DNA from: Metellina segmentata
Taxonomy: Eukaryota; Arthropoda; Arachnida; Araneae; Tetragnathidae
Assembly: GCA_947359465.1 (NCBI GenBank)
Contig: OX375872.1
Coordinates: forward strand, 85,695,819 to 85,759,818
Length of the DNA: 64,000 bases
Reading direction: 5' to 3'
The number at the start of each line of letters is the position of its first letter. Position 1 is the first letter of the stretch. This document shows, piece after piece, positions 37,801 through 45,638 of this stretch. The position numbers and the translations under genes were made by a program. A model generated the notes under the pieces. That model searched no databases. It was not told the DNA's origin and worked only from the letters and a program-made list of their open reading frames with translations.

Positions 37801-40800
37801 TGAATTTTAAAATTCGCTGTGACCCAAAAATTGCAAGAAATTTGGACTACCTGTGTGCCAAATCTCATTGCTATAAGTGCCATAAATTGTCAGGATTTCA
37901 AACTGACAAACAAACAAACACTTCCTTTATTATATTACATATTATTACCCATAATATTTGGTTAGGGGTTAGTGAAAGTATTACAGAAAAATCAATATAG
38001 AAAATATTTCCTTATGGTAATTGGAAAATTAAGAATAACTATAACATTAAAGGTTTTTGAGAATCTTTGTCCTTTCCCAAGGAATTTGATATGCGCTTAG
38101 GTTATTTTAATGGTATTTCATTATCTTCTGATTGCATCCGGCTTTTCTATCATGGTCATCATGCAAAATGATTTATTTAAGCTTAACTATCTGAAAACTG
38201 CTCTTACACTCTGCAGCATGTTTATTGAGGAACTAAAAAAAATCGGATTTCTTAAAAATTAATTTTTAGTAAAATTAATTTAAAATTGATCAAATTAAAA
38301 GATCGATATTTTCAATTCTATTAAAGTTATTCTATTAGAATTAGCATCAATATTTGCTCTTTAAGTTTTACAATTGTTTGTAAGAAAACAAAATTGAATT
38401 ATCTTAAATACTTTAGGAGATGTGATTTTTAAGTAGGTGATGCACATTCAAAAAAATAAAATTTAATTTGGGAAATTACTTTCACAGACCGATATATCGA
38501 AGAAAATAGTGTTTGATATTCTTATTTTGAAAATAAATGTAATACTAAGAATTCTTTTATGAAAATTATATGGATACACTACCTACCAATAAGTATTTGG
38601 ACACGCATGCAAATGAAAATATCTGAGGTCCTGATATACGTCACGCCCTCCACTGTTAAATATTGTGTAGGAAACAACATTGGCATTAATCGCATTCAAG
38701 ATGCCACAAAGTCCAGAGTTAGATGATTTCGAAAAAGGTATAATTGTTGGGTATCTCATAAATGGCTGATCGTTTGGGGACATATCTAGCTTGTCGAAAT
38801 GTGCCCCGAGTTGGCAGACCCACGAAACTGGGAGATAGAGACTGACGTGTGCTGTCCAAAGCAATTCGAAAGAACCGCACATAACCGATGGCCCACATAC
38901 TCCAGGAGTTTCAACAGGCATCCAGGAATGTTGTTTTGATTAATACCATCCATAAGGAAGCACATCTGCTTGGTTTTCATGGTCGTGCTACCTCCCACAA
39001 GCCTTTGATCACAAAGTCCACCCGTGCTGCTCAGTTAATGTGGTGCAAAGTTTGTCTAAAGTGGACATTAGATCAGTTGAAACGTTCGGATGGCAGGGTC
39101 TGGTGTCTGCCTGGACAACGCCTCCTGCTAGAATGCATTGTGCCCACATTAAAGTTCGACGGAGGGAGTGTTTCTCCTGGTATGGACTGGGACGCTTGGT
39201 CCACATTCATGGTAAACTCAATGCCAAGGTCTACTGCACTATTTTGGATGGCAGTGTGCTTCCTATGTTGTTGCAGTTTTACGGGTTCGGACCATGTTAT
39301 TTCCAGGACAACAACACCAGCTGTCATGTTGCAAGATTTACCATGAATTGGTATGGAGATAAAGGGGTTGGTCTGGCCGAATGGTCTGGTCTGGTCTGGC
39401 TTGCCCAGCCTAGACCTAAATCCTATCTAGAATCTCTGGGATGAGTTGGATTGCCGGTTTAAGTGTTACAACAAAAATCGGTGAAGGAACTTACATTTTC
39501 TAAGCCAAGTGGTAGAACACACTACTAGCTGTCATACAATAACATGTGGAAAGTATGTCCCTGAAGGTTGAGGCTGTAATTGCCTCTCGTGGAGGCTCTA
39601 CCAACTATTGAATATGAATACATTTTGTTTTTCTTTTCCATCACAGGTGTCCAAATACTTATTGGTAGATAGTGTATATATATGTACATATATATACAAT
39701 AATTTAAAATAGATTTCTGATGAAACTTGTAACCTTTTTTGTATGTAGACTGAAGAAGCTGTACATAAAGCAAGAAGCATGTTAGAATATTCTGAAGAAT
39801 TAGTTGAAGTTCCACGCTTGCTTGTTGGTAGGATTTCGTTTTTTTCTCTGCTTGTCAGCATTTCCATTTATTTTGAAAATGTATTCAGACATTTTAAATT
39901 GTGTATAAGTGTTAAATTTACTTTTGTAGTATTGGGTAACAGATATATAATTTGAGTTATCACTATGACTAAGGAATAGACATGCTTATTATTAAGGAAT
40001 ACCATTGTGATTTTATTCCCTTTGCTTTAAGTATAAGGAGACAGGGTGTACATGGAATTAATATTTTATTTTTAAAAAAAAATTAATATTTTTGCGGACA
40101 AAGGTGTGGGAACCATGTCTTATGCATTATGGTATATAATAGTAAATGTGTAGTGTTAAATTTAAAAATGGTTAATTTAATGCACATCCACTTATAGAAC
40201 TCAATTAGCCATAAACAAGTTATTACTTCAATGTTAAAAGCTTTAAATATATAGTTTAAACCTTTATTATTTCTGTACAGAGCTAGATATCTCCTTGAAA
40301 CAACCGTACATCCAAACAATGTCTATTATGCCAGCCAAGTGAACTTTTTCTTTCTCATAGGCAGAAGAAATGTGTCTTGCATTATTTATAGGGATGTCTT
40401 CAAGGGTCTACTTAAATGTTCATGCATAGTTAGAATATTTGTTTGATGTTTGGCTTGAGAGCAGGTCATGATACAAGCATTAACTTTTGCTGCCATTTTG
40501 GTTATCGTGTTTTCCAAACAGCAATGACACATAGTATGCCTCACAAATTGTGTTTTCAACAATTATGCTGAAAAATTTCCATACCTAAAATTATCAAGAG
40601 AATTAGTGAAATTTGTTTGTTTTATGCTCTTTATTGATGAAGCTTCAGTATCAGCTATTGTCGTTATGATGCGGTCAAGTTTTTAAAATTGACGGTTTGG
40701 ATAATGTAATGTGTTCTTCATAAAATCCATTCAGGCTGTTTAAATTTACACGTTTCGGTTAAGTTCAATCAAAACGTTATATGAAAGTTAAAATTGCATA

Positions 40801-43800
40801 AATTGTACTATTAACCACAACTTTTTAATTGATTTTTTATTAAATTTTCTATATTATATATTTTATTGTTCTTAAATTATTATAAGCACTTGTGCTACAG
40901 TGTTATATCTCATTTCAGGCAAAGTTATTGGTAAAAATGGTAGAATTATACAAGAAATGGTGGATAAATCTGGTGTTGTCCGAGTAAAAATAGAAGGAGA
41001 TAATGATAATCAAACTCCCAGAGAAGAGGTTTGTTTAAGTGTTTTTTATTTTGTTGATGTATCCTGTTACTCTTATCAAATCATGTCTACCTTTCAAGCT
41101 CCATTGAGTTATAATCATTAAAATCTACAATTTTAGGTACCATTCGTTTTTGTGGGAACTGTAGAAAGTATAAGCAATGCTAAAGTTCTTCTTGAGTATC
41201 ATTTAGCCCATTTAAAAGTAAGTACTGCCTATTATAGTAATGATTAAGTTCTGAGATTTATTTGGAAGTTTGTATTTTGAGGATTGTTGTTACTTAACTT
41301 TAAAGTGATTTTTTTTTTCAAGTTTATTATTTTAATCTACTATAACAATCTGCTTAATGTCACTACTACAAAACCTTCCTTTACTTTACATTCGCCCTCA
41401 GAGGCCCATGATTAGGTGTGTATGGCCATTGTAGCCCTGGGGTTCCCAAGTGATCTGTCCTCCCTTCTGTTTTACTCTCTTCAGTCCTTTTTATTTTTTC
41501 CTCCCTTGTTTTTGTCTTGTGTTTGACATAGCTTGGCTAATATAAACTTTGTGCCATAAACCTAAAACCTACCAGTCAATTCCCACTCACCAGTAATAAA
41601 CAAATTTTAATCCCTACTACCTTGAAATAAAATTCTAATGTATTCTTATTTAATACAGAGGGCAGAGTAGCTCCATTTTCAAAGAACAAATGTGTAATTT
41701 TAAAACAAAACTGCGAATATAGATATGTTTCATATCTGTAACACCTTATTACACTTCAAAAGATTTTTTTTGTACCTTAGAATATTTGTAATGCACTTAA
41801 AATGTTATTAGAACATTTGGTTTGAATAGAAAAAAAAAAGAGCGTCCCAAGTGGAAAATTCATATAAATAAAACTTCTCTAAGCCGACCAACCGGTCTAG
41901 TGGTTAAGAAGGTGTAGGCCTCTGGATCGGAAGGTTCCTATTTTGAATCCAGGGTCAGGGCATGGATATAAATTGTGCTGTCCTATGTTAGGGGCAATGA
42001 TGGCCGCCCATTGGGTGCTCCTTCATAAATGGCCATCGCTTCCAGCCTTGCAGTGGCCAAGGAGTAGTACCTTAAATGCCTGCCATTAGGGAGAACTTTT
42101 CTTAAGCACTTTTCAAAGTTTGACTAATATTACATCCTTATAGGAAGTTGAAAAGTTACGTCAAGATAAAATGGAGATTGATCAACAGTTGAGAAGTCAA
42201 GTAGGATCTGTTCCCAACTATCCTCTGTCTAGGCGTGGTGGATTCGACAGATCATACTCCGATATTGAGAGTGGTCGTGGCCGAAACAGTCTTCCTCGAG
42301 GAAGAGGACGAGGAGGATCTAGAATGGATTCCAATCGTCGCTGGAGTGGTGTAGATACCAGATACCCATTTGGCCATGGTGAATAAATTATACCTTTACT
42401 TTCTAAGTGTAGTAAGTTCTTAAAACGTTTAATTTTATTAATTTCTACATTTCCCTCAATTTCCAGGCCATCGATATTTGTCTGATAGGGAAGATAAAAA
42501 TGCTGATTTACCACCTCGGCAAAGAGTTCGAAATGATAGACGCCGTGTAACTGATGAGGATGAATCAGTTTTAGATAGTCATGAAGTTTCTAGCATTGCA
42601 AGTATAGATCAAGGTAATTTCATTCATTTTCATGAATATTTTAATCTATAATTTATAAAAATAAAATAACTCTTGAATTTATAAAATTGTAGTATTAATG
42701 TAACATGTGAGGAAGTACCATTTACAGTGGTTTTTTTTTTTATTGCTTTAACTTAAAAAATAATTGTATTTTTCAAAAAAATTATTGCATTTTTCATAGG
42801 CTTGTGTGTGTGTCAAAATACAGTCTTAAAGAATTTGCAACTTAAAATTTTACCTATGATCCCAAATGAAAACGCTTTGTTGAATGTGCATTTTCCTTTA
42901 TGCTTCACTATCCAATAGCTATCCTATATACAATAGCAAGTATATTCACTTGCCTGTTCTCTTTATACAATAGCAAGTTGTTAATAATAGGCTTCAAACA
43001 GCAATCCACTATCTCTACTATTATTTATAAAAGGAAGTGTTTGTCTGTTTTTCATTATCACACACTCCTGACGAATCTATGGAACTTAGAATAATGAGAT
43101 TTGGCACACTGGTAGTCCGAATGTTTTGCAATTTTTGGGTCACTGCGAATTTTAAATTAAGTAAATACAATTTTAAAATTGAATATCTTTTATATTTTCG
43201 CAAGAGAATGTGACATCATGCAAACATTTGCATTCCAAAAATAAACAGATTACATTTCCTGCTCTCTTACGATTTCAGCGAAGGAAAGCAAAAAATATAT
43301 ATAAAACATTTTCGCTGGCATTGTTTAGTTCTTTTTTGTAAAATCGGGATCCTTACCTGATACATTGGATAACTTATACATTTGATTTTCTTTTAGTAAA
43401 TAATTTTTCAAGTAAATATTTACATTTTCGCAAGAGATTGTGATGTCACACGGAATTCCCATTTGGTTTGCGAAGTAAACCATCACCACGGGCAACTTCT
43501 TTATGGCTTTTATTCAATAGACTACAAATTCCCATTTGGTTTGCAAAGCAAACCACTAACCCCACAAAAGCAACTGGCACGAGCAATGCCGTGTTAGCCA
43601 CGAAGTGGCTAGTTATAGATAAGCACATATCGAAATGATTTATTTTTATTGGTGACAATCAGTTGAATGGGCGTAGGATTAAGTTGGTGAGATCTGTATA
43701 AAGAAACATTTACAAAGTATTGTGAATTATGATTAAAATTTATTCTTCAGAGGTCGTGTTTTTCCCCAGCTTAAGGAAGGGTAATAAATAGAAAAGTGTA

Positions 43801-44298
43801 AATTAAAGTTTACATGGTACATTTGGTAGATACAAAACATCCTTACACTAACATATTTTTCATAGGTGTTTGGATTATTTTCCTCTGCATTTATAATACT
43901 CGCATAATTCAGAATTTTATACATTTTTGGACTCTTGTATTTATTCCGCAGAGAGCATTTCATCTGTTGAAGGTTCACGAAATCGGCGACGAAAAAAGAA
44001 GAAAAAGCCTAAATATCATGGTGAAGGAAGCATTACAAGTGATGATTACAGAAGTTCTGGGTTTTCTGAATTATCAACACAAGCTTTGTCTGAGAGATCG
44101 CAAAACAATTCTTTTCCAGATGGATCTGAGCCTTGCACAAATGGTGAAGAAAACAAGATGTTAAAAAATGGTAGTTCACATTCTTTACCAAAGCAACCTA
44201 GAGATCAGCATCCTCCTAGATCACAATCAAATAATTTATCTAGTAAAACTGAACTTTCTATCTCAAAAGAAACTTCAGTGATTAATGGTACGGCCTGA
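16795..44298 (+). CDS. Fmr1: FMR1/FXR family RNA-binding protein, 14 coding exons, complete
   Basis: Seen: joining 16795-16845, 19004-19056, 24125-24218, 24703-24857, 27987-28052, 28358-28451, 34292-34408, 34972-35145, 39749-39827, 40919-41028, 41137-41217, 42144-42378, 42467-42613 and 43952-44298 gives 1803 nt, a 600-residue protein with one terminal stop. Every junction is GT/AG. Domains in order: two Tudor domains (about 1-120), KH0 (about 123-205), KH1 (about 220-282, GAHG loop 236-239), KH2 (about 283-355, GKNG loop 299-302), an export-signal-like stretch (363-374), an RGG box (402-418) and a basic cluster (495-506). Known: this family binds polyribosomal mRNA and represses or localises translation, notably in neurons and germ line; human FMRP has 632 residues. 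The Ile mutated in human I304N is conserved here as I298. Arthropods usually have one such gene. The C terminus resembles FXR1/FXR2 more than FMR1, so the symbol marks the family ortholog, not a closer match to FMR1 itself. Confidence 0.96.
18615..18812. repeat. Possible short hAT-type MITE
   Basis: The left end CAGTGGCAAATTAAGGGTGG and the right end CCTCCACCACTTG are roughly inverted. The interior is AT-rich plus a small GC-rich part (GTTAGCCCCTAGGCAGCAG). I see no clear target duplication, so the call is tentative. Confidence 0.35.
19004..19056 (+). CDS. Fmr1: FMR1/FXR exon 2, Tudor 1
   Basis: The acceptor is tttag|GCT and the donor AATGA|gtaagt. It encodes [17 protein letters not shown] and leaves two bases (GA), completed to Asp by exon 3. 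The 53-nt size and phase match this family's second exon. Intron 2, downstream, is 5.1 kb. Confidence 0.94.
19870..19935. repeat. Solo arm of the 20.1 kb hairpin MITE family
   Basis: ACCATCGCTTTATACATAGACTGCAGCTAAA resembles, with several mismatches, the right arm of the element at 20101-20406 (split here as ACCATCGCTTTATACATAG and ACTGCAGCTAAA). No partner arm is seen next to it. Confidence 0.5.
20101..20406. mobile_element. Hairpin MITE with about 65-bp inverted arms, FMR1/FXR intron 2
   Basis: The left arm 20101-20165 (CTTCGGTCTACG, TATAGCGGTGGC, CTTGGTGCTTTTTTT) is the inverse of the right arm 20342-20407 (AAAAAAACGCCAAGACC, GCCACCGCTATA, AGACTGAAGC), with several mismatches. The loop of about 175 bp is AT-rich and non-coding. 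The superfamily is not determined, as no target duplication is clear. Confidence 0.65.
21590..21850 (+). repeat. TTGAAAGTCCTTGAA repeat, copy 1 (hAT-like end)
   Basis: This shares with 30603-30905 the phrases CTTGAAAGTCCTTGAA, AAAGTACTTGAT, GTTACACGCTTTGACACCA and ATAAACCATGTTTCATTGTC in the same order. It sits in intron 2 of FMR1/FXR. The repeated CCTTGAAA unit is typical of some hAT termini, but the superfamily is inferred. Confidence 0.6.
22000..24100. other. FMR1/FXR intron 2, AT-rich remainder
   Basis: No gene seen. A small CCTTGAA-type fragment lies near 23370-23430, and a short C-run plus (TA)n tract lies at 23568-23592. Open frames here (for example 22358-22564 on minus) look like chance. 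Confidence 0.4.
24125..24218 (+). CDS. Fmr1: FMR1/FXR exon 3, Tudor 1 to Tudor 2 linker
   Basis: The acceptor is ctttcag|T and the donor GAG|gtaaga. It encodes the (N/D)WQP motif followed by a basic stretch and an acidic linker rich in Glu and Asp, ending just before Tudor 2. The WQP is the family hallmark. The acidic linker is more charged than the human equivalent. Confidence 0.93.
24703..24857 (+). CDS. Fmr1: FMR1/FXR exon 4, Tudor 2
   Basis: The acceptor is atttcag|GTG and it encodes residues 67-117 with the CGWWKA core of Tudor 2. The reading frame runs on past the exon into the intron without a stop, but homology ends at TKNT. The donor must be ACCAA|gttaat to keep phase with exon 5. 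GTTAAT is a weak donor, a possible point of alternative splicing or intron retention. Confidence 0.93.
25193..26657 (-). mobile_element. Degenerate Tc1-like element, FMR1/FXR intron 4
   Basis: The terminal inverted repeats share GTTCAAAATTAAGAAAATTT at both ends and are flanked by TA (25191-25192 and 26658-26659). The length of about 1.47 kb is close to that of a complete Tc1 element. The minus strand carries the remains of a transposase: [20 protein letters not shown] for the N-terminal HTH, then [20 protein letters not shown] for the GRPR hinge and second HTH. Stops and frameshifts break it. Confidence 0.88.
26971..27854 (-). mobile_element. Tc1-like element with internal deletion, FMR1/FXR intron 4
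   Basis: The inverted repeats begin CACAGTCCAGTCACATTAAT and mirror each other almost perfectly, flanked by TA (26969-26970 and 27855-27856). The well-kept ends suggest a recent insertion. It holds one long minus-strand frame (next entry). At 884 bp it is too short for a complete Tc1. Confidence 0.93.
27002..27706 (-). pseudogene. Tc1-like transposase lacking its catalytic core
   Basis: The frame runs uninterrupted from Met at 27706 ([20 protein letters not shown]); it also extends upstream to 27769. It keeps both N-terminal helix-turn-helix parts and the first catalytic Asp ([11 protein letters not shown]). After GRCRIRRE it jumps to the C-terminal segment [20 protein letters not shown] and ends KGGYSGF. 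The QDNARPH and LNPIEHxWD regions with the other two acidic residues are missing, so it cannot cut DNA. It could still bind the ends if expressed (inference). Confidence 0.88.
27987..28052 (+). CDS. Fmr1: FMR1/FXR exon 5, start of KH0
   Basis: The acceptor is tttttcag|C and the donor GAGTA|gtaagt. It encodes [20 protein letters not shown], matching the human [20 protein letters not shown] segment. It starts with one base completing Asn118 and ends with two bases completed to Tyr by exon 6. It lies 132 bp beyond the right end of a Tc1-like element. Confidence 0.93.
28358..28451 (+). CDS. Fmr1: FMR1/FXR exon 6, KH0
   Basis: The acceptor is ttttttag|T and the donor ATT|gtaagt, phase 0. It encodes [11 protein letters not shown] and the following Tyr-Asp-x-x-x-Tyr block of KH0. 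The 5.8 kb intron that follows is the longest in the gene and is full of transposon sequence. Confidence 0.93.
28452..30600. other. FMR1/FXR intron 6, first part
   Basis: AT-rich intron sequence with no gene seen. A solo SINE tail (TGTTGTGTTGCCTCCAGTGC) lies at about 28868-28908. Confidence 0.45.
30603..30905 (+). repeat. TTGAAAGTCCTTGAA repeat, copy 2 (hAT-like end)
   Basis: It begins near CAGGGTTAACACGGTCCTTG, which looks like a hAT terminus, and matches the copy at 21590-21850 over about 250 bp. Helitron-like sequence follows directly on its right. Confidence 0.6.
30925..31440 (-). mobile_element. Helitron fragment, reverse, partly duplicated
   Basis: Contains CCATTTGGTTTGCTTAGCAA and two successive modules with TGACGTYACAATCTCTTNCG (near 31063 and 31278), as in the other reverse Helitrons. 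The region CCACTG-CTC...CAACCCC also occurs twice, so an internal duplication is likely. It probably belongs with the sequence after 33577, with piggyBac and SINE sequence between. Confidence 0.6.
31475..31520 (+). repeat. SINE tail module
   Basis: GCAATAGCCCGTTCTGTTGG and then GACATTAATTAAATACCTACC. This matches the SINE tail with a short deletion in the CTCCAGTGCGA part. Confidence 0.65.
31540..33572 (-). mobile_element. Degenerate piggyBac element, FMR1/FXR intron 6
   Basis: On the minus strand, [20 protein letters not shown] (about 31660-31715) matches the piggyBac motif around the last catalytic Asp. [20 protein letters not shown] (near 32950-33020), followed by DVAGTL, matches the acidic N-terminal part of such transposases. 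The right end reads, in reverse, TTAACCCACTAGCACCCAGT, with TTAA at 33573-33576, the correct target and end. The left end is not clear. Many stops make it inactive, and a Tc1 end is inserted at about 32803-32880. Confidence 0.8.
32803..32880 (-). mobile_element. Terminal fragment of the 38.6 kb Tc1-like family
   Basis: CACTATCTATCAATAAGTAT followed by TTGGCCACCTGTGATA and then CCATAGTTGGTA is the reverse of the right end of the element at 38577-39674. Only this one end is present, lying within piggyBac sequence. Confidence 0.75.
33577..34040 (-). mobile_element. Helitron part, reverse, to the right of the piggyBac
   Basis: The first bases CGATCCCAATTTTACAAAAA continue the conserved Helitron phrase TTTAACGATCCC seen at 11258. 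The modules with GCTGAAATCGTTGC and GGCAACAGCATAAAGAGA (reverse) follow. The piggyBac right end therefore sits at a TTAA inside a Helitron copy. The Helitron 5' end is not resolved. Confidence 0.6.
34292..34408 (+). CDS. Fmr1: FMR1/FXR exon 7, KH0 to KH1 linker
   Basis: The acceptor is cttctag|GCT and the donor GAA|gtaata, phase 0, 39 codons. It contains the conserved MHFRNLR motif and the Arg-x-Glu-Glu-Ala-x-x-Gln-Leu-Glu helix. Its 117-nt length equals that of the vertebrate FMR1 exon 7, supporting an ancestral gene structure. Confidence 0.94.
34972..35145 (+). CDS. Fmr1: FMR1/FXR exon 8, KH1
   Basis: The acceptor is attcatag|AAT and the donor GAT|gtgagt, phase 0, 58 codons. It encodes [18 protein letters not shown], the KH1 nucleic-acid-binding GxxG loop, and the DLEESTCTF segment. 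This is among the most conserved parts of the protein. Confidence 0.96.
35254..36474 (-). mobile_element. TTAA-flanked DNA transposon, Kolobok-like, non-autonomous
   Basis: The ends GGTGCCTGCCTAC and GTAGGCAGGCACC are exact inverted repeats, flanked by TTAA at 35250-35253 and 36475-36478. TTAA duplications occur in piggyBac and Kolobok. These ends lack the piggyBac CCC, so Kolobok is favoured (inference). A minus-strand frame at 35904-36158 ([20 protein letters not shown], then [17 protein letters not shown] and a Gly-His-Leu-Asp segment) looks like the last part of an element-encoded protein that I recall only vaguely from other animals. It lies in FMR1/FXR intron 8. Confidence 0.7.
37310..37945 (-). 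mobile_element. Helitron, TAGCCAC family, reverse
   Basis: The 3' end at the left is CTAGCCACTGCATGGCTAG, a hairpin with CTAG outermost and A before it. The 5' end at the right is close to AACACTTCCTTTATTATATT, the reverse of the family start. Internal modules TTCCGCAGATTTCAAATCCG and GTGACGTCACAATCTCTTG are present. Only about 640 bp, so internally deleted. It lies in FMR1/FXR intron 8. Confidence 0.72.
38577..39674 (+). mobile_element. Degenerate Tc1-like element, FMR1/FXR intron 8
   Basis: The inverted ends CACTACCTACCAATAAGTAT and the mirrored right end (ATACTTATTGGTAGATAGTG) are flanked by TA (38575-38576 and 39675-39676). On the plus strand [20 protein letters not shown] is the transposase start (HTH). 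Further on, the [14 protein letters not shown] motif marks the second catalytic Asp. The frame is broken between them. The right end is 75 bp before exon 9. Confidence 0.88.
39749..39827 (+). CDS. Fmr1: FMR1/FXR exon 9, end of KH1 and start of KH2
   Basis: The acceptor is gtatgtag|ACT and the donor GTTG|gtagga. It encodes the helix ending KH1 and VPRLLVG at the start of KH2. The exon begins only 75 bp after a Tc1-like terminal repeat (ends 39674), so the branch point and polypyrimidine tract sit in that short gap. Confidence 0.94.
40919..41028 (+). CDS. Fmr1: FMR1/FXR exon 10, KH2
   Basis: The acceptor is atttcag|GC and the donor GAG|gtttgt. It encodes [18 protein letters not shown], the KH2 GxxG loop with the Ile equivalent to human I304 at residue 298. 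The loop after the KH2 strands ends [12 protein letters not shown], short as in FXR1 rather than extended as in long human FMR1 isoforms. Confidence 0.96.
41137..41217 (+). CDS. Fmr1: FMR1/FXR exon 11, last strand and helix of KH2
   Basis: The acceptor is attttag|GTA and the donor AAA|gtaagt, phase 0, 27 codons. It encodes [11 protein letters not shown] and the closing KH2 helix ending EYHLAHLK. The intron before it is only 108 bp. Confidence 0.95.
41365..41590 (+). repeat. Unclassified interspersed repeat with LINE-like tail
   Basis: The phrase ACTTTGTGCCATAAACCTAA, with the cytosine/thymine-rich text before it (CTCCCTTGTTTTTGTCTTGT), resembles 53355-53450 (TTTGTACCATAAAACCTGAA). A shared CCATAAA-CC-AA end suggests a retroposon 3' tail. 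The family is not identified. Confidence 0.4.
41880..42090 (+). repeat. tRNA-derived SINE, FMR1/FXR intron 11
   Basis: The head CCAACCGGTCTAGTGGTTAA is an A-box-like start shared with 57565 and 63408. The B-box-like GGTTCCTATTTTGAATCC follows. The body (GGGGCAATGATGGCCGCCCA, CCATCGCTTCCAGCCTTGCA) is not tRNA-like. It ends about 55 bp before exon 12, so it lies close to a splice acceptor. Confidence 0.7.
42144..42378 (+). CDS. Fmr1: FMR1/FXR exon 12, export-like helix and RGG box
   Basis: The acceptor is ccttatag|GAA and the donor CCATG|gtgaat. Residues 359-377 align with the human nuclear export segment, LRLERLQIDEQL; here it reads [12 protein letters not shown], so one hydrophobic position is Gln. 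Residues 402-418 hold SGRGR and PRGRGRGG, a short RGG box for G-rich RNA. A tRNA-derived SINE lies in the preceding intron. Confidence 0.94.
42467..42613 (+). CDS. Fmr1: FMR1/FXR exon 13, low-complexity region
   Basis: The acceptor is tttccag|GC and the donor CAAG|gtaatt, in phase with exons 12 and 14. It encodes a charged, disordered stretch with [14 protein letters not shown], rich in Ser and acidic residues and suited to casein kinase II sites (inference). The intron before it is 88 bp, the shortest in the gene. Confidence 0.88.
43012..43612 (+). mobile_element. Complete small Helitron, FMR1/FXR intron 13
   Basis: The start is TCTCTACTATTATTTATAAA after A (43011). The end is the hairpin TAGCCAC-GAA-GTGGCTA (43595-43611) and CTAG, then T (43613). 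Length about 600 bp, no coding capacity. This is the cleanest member of the TAGCCAC family. The antisense frame at 43446-43658 overlaps its end and is chance. Confidence 0.85.
43952..44298 (+). CDS. Fmr1: FMR1/FXR exon 14, basic cluster and stop
   Basis: The acceptor is attccgcag|AG. It encodes residues 486-600. The block [13 protein letters not shown] lies at 494-506, at the place where FXR1 and FXR2 have an Arg-rich nucleolar-targeting signal. The protein ends VINGTA, like the VLNGVS end of FXR1. The rest is Ser/Gln/Asn-rich and probably disordered. Confidence 0.92.
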
Positions 44299-45638
44299 AA
44301 AGTTGTATTAGTTTTCTAATATGTATTTTGCCAATGCCATTTCTAAAATTGTGGTTTTCAAACTGGTTTATTTATATTTTCATTCACAGAGATTTTTAGG
44401 TAATTAAAATTTATAATTGAAGTTGCCAAATATATTTGTTGATTTGTTTTAAATGATTGATTCATTTTTTGAAGTGTTCTGTTTGTATTATTGAAATTGC
44501 GCTTATTAAAGTTTCAAATATGCTTTTATTTTTATCATATTCATATTTTCTTTGATCATATGGAGATTTATACCTGAATCAATTGATACACATGAATTTT
44601 TATAGGAGTGTGTGATATTGTTTCCTTTGATAACTACTTAGACTGTGCCTTGTGATGTATATAATATAACCTAACATGAATTTATTTATTATTTTATTGT
44701 GCCTGTATTCAAAATGGATAAATTTTTATAACAAGGACCATTAGCCATTTTCAAATGTTGTATTCAATAATTGAGTCTTTCACTTACTGCAATATGAAAC
44801 CAGTAAGCTGTGCTTGTGCAAGAATTGATTTCTCAACTTCTATTTTAATCTGACCTTAAGATTATATGCAACCTAATTAAATTTTCATGAGTCGCAACAC
44901 TTATTATTTTGTAAATTGAAAGCCATTGCACTTCCAATAATGTGTCCGTAAACTATGCAATTTACAAGTCTGTTGAACAAGTGTACAGTATAATCTGAAA
45001 CTTTATTCGTTAGGTCTGTTATTACTAATCCACTTCAATTTCTTTAATATACTGTTTTGAAAAATTGTGATATTGTGTTAAGTAAAGCAAGATGTATTCG
45101 TTTTGAAGCAACCTTCATCAATGCTTTTCTAACTACACAAACATTAACTTTTAAGATCATCAAAAAAGGACTGTAACATAAAACATTTTTTCATTGCTTT
45201 GTACTTTTATTTGTAGAAAAATTTTGTAGCTGATAAACTTTGATTTCTTTAAATATGCTCTATGTGATTACTCAAACATGAGCAATATTGTGTGTTAATG
45301 CCAGTGCAATGATATGATCTGAAGGGAATTTTCTTTGAAAATGTTAATAATTGTATCTTCCTCGAAGTATTTTTACTTAGAGGAATGTATTAATGCTCAT
45401 ATTTGCAAAGTTTGTTTAAAGAACATCTAGAATTTATAAAAACTTGAATGTTTTGAATTCATGGGCTTGACATTAAAATTAAATAAATCAAAGAGTCAAT
45501 GGAATTTTACTAAGTCATTTTCAATTTTTTATTTTTATTTTGGTCTTAAATTCATTTTGACTAACTATAGGCTATCTTCTAAAATAGAGAAATTAATATA
45601 AAACTCTGTTCTATGAAAAGGAGGTAATGTGTATGCTT
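44299..45638 (+). other. Probable FMR1/FXR 3' UTR and flank
   Basis: AT-rich sequence follows the stop codon with no recognisable gene or transposon. An AATAAA at 45482-45487 is a candidate polyadenylation signal, which would give a 3' UTR of about 1.2 kb. Other AT-rich variants are possible and the sequence alone cannot show which is used. Confidence 0.35.

Noticed and set aside
38786..39327. Several overlapping frames of 65-150 codons on both strands
   Set aside because: All fall in the degenerate Tc1-like element 38577-39674; only the broken plus-strand frames show transposase motifs.
42218..42514. Minus-strand frame opposite exons 12 and 13
   Set aside because: An Arg/Gly-rich exon gives Pro/Leu/Arg-rich antisense frames by codon composition. 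No independent support.
43446..43658. Minus-strand open frame of 70 codons similar to the frame at 10924-11124
   Set aside because: Both lie across the 3' end of Helitrons of one family in related orientations. The similarity is repeat-derived DNA, not a conserved gene.
43814..44164. Plus-strand frame overlapping FMR1/FXR exon 14
   Set aside because: It reads the exon in another frame; the true frame matches the FXR family and joins the upstream exons.
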